From the NCBI GenBank assembly GCA_934757865.1, contig CAKVLS010000005.1:5053-69052 (forward strand): a DNA stretch of 64,000 nt. Direction: 5' to 3'. This stretch comes from an uncultured Clostridia bacterium (GTDB lineage Bacteria; Bacillota; Clostridia; Christensenellales; UBA1242). Positions within the stretch are counted from its first letter, which is position 1; each line of letters begins with the position of its first letter. A model generated the notes under the pieces. That model was given only the letters and a program-made list of their open reading frames with translations, had not been told where the DNA came from and ran no database searches. Made by a program: the position numbers and the translations under genes. Positions 1 through 12,000 of the stretch are shown here, one piece after another.

Positions 1-3000
1 AAATGTGCAGTTTTGAACACTCAAAGTACGGTAGGTACTGCCTGAACAATATCCTTTGTAAGTAATAGCACCACCAGCATAAGCTGAGAAGTTATTTTTG
101 AATGACATATTACGGACACTTAAGCTTGCTCTTGCTGGCCATACATTCCAGTTACCATGAGTAGTCTCAGTTATTTTATTACCATTAATATATAGATTTT
201 GGCTAGCACTAATAATTTGATGTCCAAACAAATAAGAAGCATTCGTTGTTTGAGGAACTACTTTATTATTCTCATCAAGTCTATATAGTCCACCATTAGC
301 ACCTATCAAACTACCTCTTGTAGAATAGCTCCCATAAGTATCTTCTTTTCCCCATTTATTGATAGTCTGTTGTTTCAAAGTTGGATTATCTTTGTTGCCA
401 TCTAGGGTAAGGGTATTGTTACCAAAGTAAACATTCTTAAATATTCCATAACCTGGAACACCCCAGTTATAGTTAAAATAAACATTATAATCGGTGTTAA
501 GTGTAGAAGTAAATATTCTAAACATATCACCAAGTAATTTAGGGCTACGAGTAAGAATTATATCGCTTGAAAGAACAAAGAAAAGACCTTTATCAATAAT
601 CTTAACTTGGTCAGTTACTGTGTGAGATTTTAGGATTACAATAACACTACCATTAGCAGCTGCGTCGCAAGCTTGAGCAAGAGTCGCATGATATGTACCT
701 CTATTATAGTTATAAGCTACTGGCTCTGCAAATACTACATAACCGTTGTCATCATAACCTACGCCATAGTTGTTAGAAACATTACATACAAACTTCTTGT
801 AGTAATCTTCGGCAAATGTTGTTGTATATTCTACATTAACCATTTCGCCACCATTACCAACTTCTTGAATAGTCTTAATGTATTCATAGAATCTAGCAAT
901 ACGTCTACCATCAGTATAGCTATTAGCTCTAATATTTAGTTGACTAATGACTGGATAATAAGATGTAGAATCTGTTCTCTTCTTAAACTCTAGGTAAGCT
1001 CTTGGGTTAGCAAGATATATCTCTCCTGCCCAAGCAGTATTGCCCATCCAATAAGTAGTTAAGTTAGATTGAATATATAGAATTGTATCAAGGTACATAC
1101 AAGCACCAACAGAGCTTGTGTTGTTAGAAGATATATGACTAGTACCATTATTCTCGCCTAGTGAATCACTACCTAGATATACTTTGCTTGCGCCTAGTAC
1201 AGCTAAGCCGCCACCACGACCAGTTGCACTATTAGAAGTACAATAGAATGAATTTAGAATAACACCACTTTCACTAGTACCTGTGATAAGCATACCACCA
1301 CCAGTACCATTAGAACTATTAGCGTCAACTCTCATCCAACAATTATAATTTAGAGTTGTCCCGTTCATATTGTAGTTAGGATAGTACTTAGTTACAACTG
1401 TACCACCATCGATACATACACCGCCGCCACCACCGGCAGATAGTGTTTGAACATTATTATTGATATTTACGCATGAAGTATTATAATCGGCGTATTTACC
1501 ATTAGACATATATAGACCACCACCAAATAGTGATGCAGTATTATATGATATTTTAACTTCTCCAACTGCTTTCTTCTCAGTCTCGCTACCAATAATGAAA
1601 TCACCGCCGTTGTAAACACCACCACCACGAACGGCACTGTTACCATTAGCAATTGTGCTTGTAGAACCAAATTGGAAACCTTTGTTAAATTGAACAAGAC
1701 CAATATTATATAGTCCGCCGCCACCTAGCATTTCGCCAGTTGCTGTATTTCTATAAACTTCGCCATAAGCGTTGATGTAAAATTTACTTGTTGTATCTGC
1801 ATTAGCGATACCACCACCTGTTGCAGCACGGTTGCCATAGATATCATTATAATAGCCGAATGTCATAGTACCATAGTTACAGATACCTCCACCCATACCA
1901 TTGGTTGCTTCGTTAGCAGATACTATTAGGTTTTGGGCTGAACTTGTGTTACCTTCAAATTGTGTTAGACTACCATCATTGCTGATGAATATTCCGCCAC
2001 CATTAGTCTCTGCAGTGTTACCTTTACCAGTGCTTGCGTCACCGACATATGTTCTGTAGCCGACAGACAAAGTATCTTCTACATATATACCAGCGCCGTT
2101 GCTTGCTTTGTTTTCGGTAATCTTGATATATGATAGTGTTGCGCTACCTTTTACGATATTGATAGCACCGCCATTAGTTGCTGTATTTGCAACAATATGG
2201 TTGAAGTAACCAGTATTTTTACTGATAAATTTACCAGTTGCACCCTCGGCATTAGATGTATTGATTATCGCTACACCACCACCGACAGTTGCGTTATTTT
2301 CGGTAATATAACCGATATTGAATGTGAATGTTGCATTATCTACCGCAACGCCACCGCCTGCTGATTTGGTCTTGTTGTTTTTGATTTGAATATATGCAGC
2401 ATTGGTCTCATTGTTTGCAGCTTTGGCATTGGTTGTCATGCTAGATCCACTAGCTAGATATACACCGCCACCGCCTGGGTATGAGCCGCCCATTTCGTTA
2501 GAAGTATTATAAGAAATTTCGCCAGCTGTCATATTGAATGCGCCGTCTTGTATATAGATACCACCACCAGCATAAGTACTTGTATTATAAGTTACTGCTG
2601 CTGTTTCACTATCCATAACCAAAGCATTAGAATCATCGCTGTCTGAGTTGATGAAGATACCACCACCCTCATAAGCTGTATTATAACTGATCTTAGCGTC
2701 CTCAGTTAGGTACAAGAATGAAGTAGATCCTTCGCTATAAATACCACCGCCTAAACCGCCGTCATCTGATTCTGCTTTGTTTCTAGTGATGTCGCCACCT
2801 TTTACAACTACTTTACCTAGGTTGTATATAGCGCCACCCTTTTCGGCTTTGTTTTGAGTAAGTTTAGCACCATTATAAACTGTTAATTGATACTCGTCAG
2901 CCAAAGCACCTGTTGTGAAGCTCTCAGAGAACTCTACTTTGACAATACTGCCTGTTGTAACATCTCCGCCACCTTTTATAGTAAGCATTGTGCTGCCAGG

Positions 3001-6000
3001 AGTCTTAGTGCCTAGTATTAGTTGTCCATCGCCTACAACTGTGAACATGTCACCTGTCAAATCGCCTCTAGTGATTGAATAATCGCCACCAGATACCAAA
3101 GTAATCTTCTTAGAGATGTAGAATGTATCTTGAATAGATACGCCAGCAACTTTGTTTTCGCCAAGAGCTGCCTCTTGGATATCTGCTAGACCATTTGACT
3201 CTTCGTATACTGCTAAATCATTAGTTAATACGATATTCTTATATACATTGATTGTTTCGCCACTAACTGCGTCAAGGTATGCCTCAGTAAGTGTTGAATA
3301 GAACACTTCGTTGCCACCTCTTATAATAGTTGCAGCATAGTTGCCTAGTTTTAGATATTTTTCATCTAGTCTAAAACCTGCATCATCGCCAGCAAATGAG
3401 AATTTGCCAATCTCGTTCTTAGCGTCTGTTACGCTTGGGAATAATACAAGTTTATCACCCATTACAGCTACTATAGAACTGATACAAATCTTAGTCTCAG
3501 AGTTTAGCTTGTAAGATTCACCTGAATCAAACACTACAATCTTGCTTGTAGGGTTGGTTGCTGTGTCTCTTACTGCTAGGAATATATCGTTTAGGATACT
3601 TTCATCACTGTTGTAACCTATAACCATATAACCAGAAATTATAACTTTTGTCTCAGTATAAATACCATTAGCATAACCTACAGAACTCTCGTCATATACA
3701 CATAGTGGGTATGAACCATCTGCGCATAGGTTGCCCTCGATAACAAAACTTACTGAGCTGCTGCACTTAAATCTTACAGAGCCGTTAGTTCCGCCACCAG
3801 TAGCGTCTGCATATATAGCACCACCACTTCTAGCACAAGAGTTGTTGTTGATCTTACCAGAAACTAGGTTAAGTATACCATTAGTATAGATACCGCCACC
3901 ATTTCCGTTAGTATAGTTATATCTAATAGTTGCACCATTGATATTTACTGTACCTTTGGCATAAATACCACCGCCTAGGCCTAAATTTGAGTCATCAAAG
4001 CCCACAGCTTGGTTACCTTGCTCTTCATTAGGAGCACCGATTATTCCGCCGTTAAGAGTCAAAGAAGAGTTAGAATCTCTTAGATAAATACCTCCGCCAA
4101 GACCTGCCTTATTAGCGTAAATTTCGCCGTTTGTCATAACTACAGAACCACTACCAATGATAGCGATACCACCGCCGTATTTAGCAGTATTGTTATCTAT
4201 AGTTAAGTTCTTAATATTGCAAGTGCCGTTGCTTATTAGCAAGCCACCGCCATATCCGCCGACATCATTGCTATCTATGCTTAGAAGAGTATTTTCAGTG
4301 ATTGTACCACCGAAGAAGTTTAGAACACCACCATTTTGGTTAACTACGCCGCCATAGTTAGAATTCTCTGTAAATACATGCTCTCTAAATATAGCATAGT
4401 AAACATTTACAGTACCGCCAGCTACAACCATTGCATGACCTTTGCCAGTTGTTACACTATTACCGATAAATGTGTTAACTGAAGAAGATGCGCCGTCCTC
4501 GCCGATTGTTGCGATACCACTTGCTACATATAGAGCACCACCATTACCTTTGTTAGCCTTGTTGCCCTTCAAAGTACAACCTTTGATAAATAATGTAGCC
4601 TTAGTGCCATTTGTTCCAATAGCACCGCCTTCGCCATTATCTACTGTGTTGTTGAAGTAGAATCTGCTTGAGCTTATGTTAATCTTACCTGCATTGAATA
4701 CTGCACCACCGCTATTAGCTGAGTTAGCTTTTTCATAATCAATATCATCATCTACACCAAATGTTACATTAGAGATGATCATGTTATCAGCTGTACCAGT
4801 AGTAGCATCGTTATAAACAGCACCACCAGCAGTATTAGATGTGTTGTTAGTGAATATACCACCAGCATTGCCAGCATATCCAGTATCGCCACCAGTTAAG
4901 CTGTACAAGTTACCACTATTGTAGATTGCGCCGCCGTAGTTTTGAGCGATATTGATGTTGTAAATGTTATTTCTATCAGTTACATCACCAGTGTTATAAA
5001 TAGCACCGCCTCTTGCAGCTTGGTTTCTTTCAAATAAGTTAGCTTGTAAGTCAAGAGTTCCTCCATTTGAGATAGCTCCGCCAAAGCCTGTCTTAGAAAC
5101 GTTACCATAGAAATTAGAGTTAGAAATAGAGATATTGTTAGCTTTTGTTATAGCTATAGCTCCGCCATTTCCGTCTGCCATATTTGTATCAAATGATACA
5201 TATTTTAGCACAAGTGAAGCGTTAGTATCATCTACTGAGAATGCACCACCAGTAGCTGCATAAGTGTTTCTAAATACAACACCATTATAAATTGTTGCGC
5301 TGCCTTTCAAAACAATGAATGACTCGACAACTGTTGTGTATTTTCCAGATTGTCCATCAAAGTAAACAACTGGGCCTTCGTAATCTGCATTATCTACACC
5401 TACATTAAGTTGACCAGTAGTTGTAACCTCTATGCAAACGCCTTTGTATGCATCTGCAAAGCTGTTATCTTCTGTACCAATATAACGATAAATAGTCTTG
5501 TCGCTATCCTCAGCCTCAATAGTTACAGATTTTGAAATAGTAATTTTGTTCTTGATGTAGCAATCTTTAATAATGATTACTCTATTACCAGTTGCAGCAT
5601 CGTCAATAGCCTCACCCAAAGTCTTATAGAATGGGTTCTCTTTACGAGTATCTGATAGGTAAATATACGCCTCAGCCTCTTGCCATTGAGCATAAACTCT
5701 AAATACATAAGTTGTGATTTCTTCATCACCAAAGGTGATTGTCTCTTCTTTTACTCTGCTATCATTCAAAGATGGGATTTGGATAGTTGCACCTGGTTTA
5801 TAATTAGCGCCGCTACCATTTCTTGTAGTATTGAATGAATCTAATGCAAAGTTTTCTCTTGTTAGTTGATAGCTAGTATCAGTTTCTTTTACCTTAGGTA
5901 AAACTATTTCTCTACCAACAGAAGATTGAACTGTGTGAGTATTGTTCTCTCCAAATAGTCCCTCGTTACCATCGATAACAAAGTAAACTGTTTGAGGAAT

Positions 6001-9000
6001 CCAAGTACCTACAAATATTATAGTCTTAGTTGGTGCAGTTGCTTCGTTCTCTGACATAAGCTCTTCAGAAATCTTAAGAGTTGTGCCACCTGCATAAGAA
6101 CCTAAAATTGTAGATTTATCAGTGTTAAGATGTTGCCACTTATCAAAATTATGGTCAGGTTTGATTTGAGCGGCATCTACCTCAGATATAGTTCTTAGAG
6201 TATAAGTATCGCCATATCTTACAGTTTGAGTATCACTTACTGTCCCCATAGAATCTTTATCATTATAGATAGAGATGTTAATTTGAACTGGTTCCCAAAT
6301 AGCATACAATACAACATCTTTACTTGGCATTTTGAAGCCTGCTTTTTCGCTGCTTGTATCGCCTGATTTATAAATATAGTTATATGAATTGCTTGGTTCT
6401 TCCCAGTTTACTGGTCTTGTGTTTTTCTTGTTCCAGTCAAAGTTTCTATCAATTGACCAACCAACTAGTGTGTAGAATTGTTTAGTTGCACTTGGATTGT
6501 AACCAACTAAGCTACCATCTACTGTAAAGTTGTTACCATAAGCTATCTCTGTGCCGTCCTTTCTATTAGAACCATCAGAGAATACGCCTCCGTTAGTATC
6601 GTAACTAACTTTGTATGATCTTGCCTCCCATACAGCATATAGTTGAATGTTAGGGCTTGCGTCATCGCCTTCAACGGTGTAAATAGAACCAAATAGGAAT
6701 TTTACCTTAAATATTACATCATCTCCAGTATAAGGAATATCTGTCCAGCCACCTAGCTTAAAGCCTGCGTCTTCTGTGCATTCGCCAGTATAATCAGTCT
6801 TACCTAGGTCAATCTCGTCGCCATATTTTAGTCCTGAGAATGTCTTGGTTGTTACATCACCGCCAGACCATTTACCAACTTTGTTAGTTGAGAAGTTTAG
6901 AGTGATTTGTCTGTCATCGCCTTCCCAAATAGCGTATAGAGTATAAGAAGCATAAACTGTAACTGAGTTACCAGCGTTATAAGTTGTACCCTTGCCATCT
7001 GGCTGAGTATTCCAGTACAAGAATTTGTAATGAGGTCTATTGAAACCTTCTGTTGCAGAACAATTTGGTAAAACAATAGCAGTACCAGAGTCTACAGTCT
7101 TATCGTCAATAGTTCCTGTTGTACCATCATTGTACTTGTTATTAGCATTAAATGAAACTGTAAATTGTTGAATCCAAAGCATTGTAATTCTAACCGTGTT
7201 AGAAGCGATATCAGCTTGGTCAATCAAAGAAGTAGTAATTTGAATTGTTGGGTTAGCAGCCAAATCATATCTGTTGCCACCAACTGTATAACCAGAAAGT
7301 CTGTATCCAGCTCTTACTAGTTCTGTAGCTGTTGGAAGTGTATATGTACCCATTTCTTTTACAGATACTTGTAGAGTACCAGAAGATGTTGCTGTAAATA
7401 TACCACCATTACCATTAACAGAAACTGTAATTCTATTTTCTTCCCATTGAGCTCTTAGAGTCATAGGAGATCTGCTAGAAACTTGTAACCAGTTACCTTC
7501 TTTACGAATAGTTTTAGTGCTATCTCCGTCCAAAATCCAACCAACAAATCTGTATGTAGGAACTACTACAGAAACTGATTCTGTAATCTTGTTGCTAGGA
7601 AGTTTGAAAGATAGTTGATATAGTTCTTTGCTTGTGTAACTTTGAACCCCAGGAGTTACGCCTGACCATGTAGCAGTTGCACCTGATGGAGTATCTGAAA
7701 TGTAGATAACATCTACATAAATTGGATTCCACAAAGCATAAAGTGTTACTGCACTGTTTGGCATAGTAAATGTAACATTAGTTGGGTTGCCATCAGCATT
7801 TGGAGCACCATAAATCTTAGAAGCATTTGTTTCGTATTGATTTTCTGCCCAGCCAAGGAAGTCATAACCAAGTCTCTTCTTAGCTTGAGTAACATATTGA
7901 GTAAGATCTATTGTAGAAGTGTATTGAACTTGTCTTGAATCATATCCATCTGGAGTTGCTTTGCTACCTAGTGTAGAATCTCCATAAGATAGAGTCAAAG
8001 TAAAGTATCTCTTGTTCCAAATAGCATATAGAGTGATAAGCTCAACTCTTAAATCGTCTGTTGCTACTGTAAAGCTTGAACCTACTGTAGAGTTAGCGTT
8101 GTCATAACCTGCAACTCTACTCCAACCGCCAAATGAGAAGCCTTCGTCAGAGTGAGTTCTCTTATATTTATCAACTGTTAGGTCAATAACATCGCCATAT
8201 TTTCTTTGCTCTTGAGTATTAGAACCTTGTCCGCCGTTAGCGTTAAATACAACTTGTATAGCTCTACCTTCCCAAACAGCAAATAAATGAATGTCTTGAG
8301 TAGATAAAATTCTGTATGTATCGTTATCGATACTAAATCCTGCATCAGGAGTTGTAGCTGTGCTAGATGTAGACCAACCAAGCAATGTGTAGTTGTCTCT
8401 TGTGAACATCTTATTAACGTTAGTTAAGTTGATTTCACCATCAATAGCATCGTTAGGAACGCCCTCAAATACATAATTCTCTAAGGTGTCGCTCTCGCAG
8501 TTTTTATCAAATGTGATAATTGCAAGCTCTATCCATACGCAGAATACTTTTTTACCTGCATTAGGCATAGAGATAACACTATCTACTGCATAATCTGCAT
8601 CTGTTGCATTAGCAGTATTAGAATATCCGATTAGTCTATAACCTTCTTTCTTAATTCTGTTAGAATAATAGGTCATATCAATCTTTTGTCTAAATGCATA
8701 ACTCTCTGCTTGGTCACTGTAACTATTGTTACATACACCACCAGAAAGACCTACTGTGAAGTAGAATTTTTTAGCTGACCATACTGCATATATCTCAATA
8801 TTGCCAACCGAATCAATTGTGTAATCGTTAGTATATTCAACTTCGATATCAAGCTCTGTAGGTTGTCTACCTATTACCCAACCTTTTAGAGTAAGACCTT
8901 GGTCTGGGGCAGGTATTACAGAACTATATGTTCCTAGACTTATTGTATCTCCATATCTAGGAGTTGGAGTTATTTGAACAGTTCTTGTATCATATGCTGC

Positions 9001-12000
9001 ATTGCCTGGATCTACAGAGATAAGTGTTACATTAACCTCTTGACCTTGCCATACTGCATATAGTGTTATATCGCTTGTGATAGTAAGTGTATCGCCTACA
9101 TTGTAGTCTTCGCCACCGGCACTTGTTGCGCCACTAGCTCTTGTACTCCAACATTTGAAAGTATAATTTGTTCTCTCATATACATTGTTAGGAACGATGA
9201 AGTTTGTACCTTTAGAATATGAACCAGCTTTCAAATCACTCTCGTCAGCGCCCTCAGCAAGAGTACCGCCATTAGAGTTGAAGCTGATAGAATAAATTCT
9301 TGCCCAGTAAGCATAAAGTGTTACATCATGGCTAGGGATTACAAATTTCCCGCCAGCTGCATATAGTACAGGATTGTCATCATCTGGAGTCTCTGTCCAA
9401 CCTTTGAACTCATATCTAGTCTTGGTAGGAATACCGCTCTCAAGAGTAACCTCTGTAGTATATTGTTTGTAGATACGATATGCACTCATATCGTCATTGT
9501 CGTCGTTGTTATAGATACCGCCGTTTAGCTCGTATACAACTGAGAAGTACTTGTTAGTCCACTCAATGTATACCTTCAAAGTATTAACAGCTGCACCGTT
9601 TTCGTCTTTGAAATAAAGTGTTGTAGTCTTGATATTAGAGCCGTATGCAAAGTCATATCTTGTAGCCTCTGTTGTAGGGCTAGTCTTAATCATTGCATAG
9701 AATCCGCCAATCTCTTGACCTGGGTCTGCGTCAGCAATTTCTTCTTCAAAAGCAAGAGGAATATCTTCGCCATAGTGGCCCTCTATTGTAGCAACTTTTG
9801 TTACTCCGTTATAAACTTCTACATAACGAGCATCACCTTGCCAAATAGCGTAGTAAGAAATCATATCTGAACTTGCTAATACTACCTCGGTACCAAAGTC
9901 ATAAACAGTTCCGCCGTCTGGCTTGCTACCCCAACCGATAATAGAGTAATTATCTCTTGTGATACCTGTGTTAGAAACTTCTTTTGTAGGGATAGTGATT
10001 GTTTCGCCCAAAATCTTGCCAGTAATAGCAGTAACAAGACCTGAAGCATCATCTGCGTTGTTGTAGAATGTTACTGTATATTCTTTTTGCCATACTGCGT
10101 ATAGCTGAATTGGATTGCCTGGCATAACAAGAGTATAACCATTTTCGCCCTCTGTAGGGAAAGCACACTCTTGTGAGTTAGAGCTGTATGCCCAGCCCAT
10201 AAATCTATAACCCTCTCTCTCAACTTGTGAGTAAAGAGTTATTGTTTCTTTGTAAACATAATCTTTGATGTAGTAACCATTAGTTTGATCTTCGGCAGAT
10301 ATAGCTGTTAATCTTCCGCCTTGAGTATAGTAAGTAATGTCATAGCTATATGGGCACCATAGTGAATATAGTATATCACGAGACTCGCCAATTTCGGTAT
10401 TTGTACCCATCTCAAATTGTGAGCCTACTTCATAAATTCTACCTGTGTAGCTATCTGGATTTTTGTAGTTGTACTCTTCAACAGTACCCCAACCTACGAA
10501 CATGTAGTTAACATCTACGTTAACTGGAGTTGTTGTTAATCTTTCTAGTCTACCAAAGTAGCTGCTTATTTCTTGTATTTGGTTATCAGAAGTGTTCTTT
10601 AGTCTTAGTACTCTTGCGTCACCTTGCCAGATACCATATAGATAAATCTTATCTACGCCACCATCAAAGTCTGATTCTCTTAAAACAAATGTATCGCCGC
10701 TGTGATACTCAGCTTGTGTAGCTTCGCTATCTAAGCTCCAGCCTAAGAATCTAAAGTTGGGTATATCAACTGTGACTGGAATGTCTTTCACTGTAAAGGA
10801 TTCCCCGTCTATACCGACAAAATCCTCATAACCGCCAGCTTCTGTAAGTTTGTCATCGCTAGCCTTGTTGGTGTTAAGAGTATAGCCAATAGTCAAATGT
10901 CTTTGCCAAATAGCATATAGGGCTATATCTTCTTCTTCGACTTGCAATACTGCGTCTAGTGAATAAGTAGTTCCTAGTCCATTCTCTTGTGTGTTGTAAC
11001 TAATTAGTCTGTAACCATCTCTTGTAGGTTTAGTAATAGTGCTTAGGTCGTAGCCACCTTCCAAACCTGCATCTACTAGGTTGTCGCCGTCAGTTCCTAG
11101 AGAGTTTAAGCCGCCTCTTGCGTCAATCATGATGTTTACTTTATTTCTCTTCCAGATAGCATATAGAGTCATAGGCTCTGTATTATTTATCTTGAAAGTT
11201 TGTCCTGGCCAATATACATTGACACAGTTTTCGTTGTTTTCTGCTTTTTCTGTTACTTCGCCAGTAACTGGGTCTACAACATCAGCAAGAGTATTACCTT
11301 CGCTATCTCTAGGAATACCATCAGCATTTGTACACCAGTAAGCAAATGTATAGTACTTTTTGCTTAGGCCTTCGCTTGTAGGAACAGTAAAGTTCTCGTT
11401 GAAGTAACCTTTTTCTGTCTTCTCTGAGCCCTCGCCATCATTAGGCTTGAAGATAAAGCTTCTCTCGTCACCTCTAAATACAGCGTAAAGTTGGACAGAT
11501 GTATTAGGAATGGTGAAACTTGAATCAGGAAGATATGTATAGTTGTAATCTCCTATGCCATTATCTCTGGTTGCAAATCCAAGGAAGTTTTGGTTGGCTC
11601 TTCTAAATGGATATTGTCTTGCATCATCAGCGCCCATCCAGCTGTAGTTCATAAATGTGCTGGTGCCCGGCAAAGAAATTGATTCTTTGTACTTGGCAGA
11701 ACCTGTCCACAAAACTTCATAGAAGTTACCACCAGTTGTAGCTCTAAGAACTGTAACCGTAAAACTTTTACGAACCCATTTTACATAGATTGTAGTGTCC
11801 TTTTGGATAGGTAGGTCAAAGTCGAACTCTGTTAAGCAGTTTGGATCTGAGTACCAACCACCAAAAGAATATCCCTGGTCTTTTGCCACGGGATCCTTAG
11901 GCTGATCTATCGTACCACCGATAGAAACCGACATACTAGTTAAGTTAGACTCTACATCGTCAAGGTTGTAAAATCTTATAGTTGCTCTTCTAGAAGTCCA

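Noticed and set aside
673..11341. Many short open frames of 60-88 codons on both strands inside the first 12 kb
   Set aside because: They lie in other frames of the giant minus-strand gene, lack ribosome binding sites and mirror its repeats.
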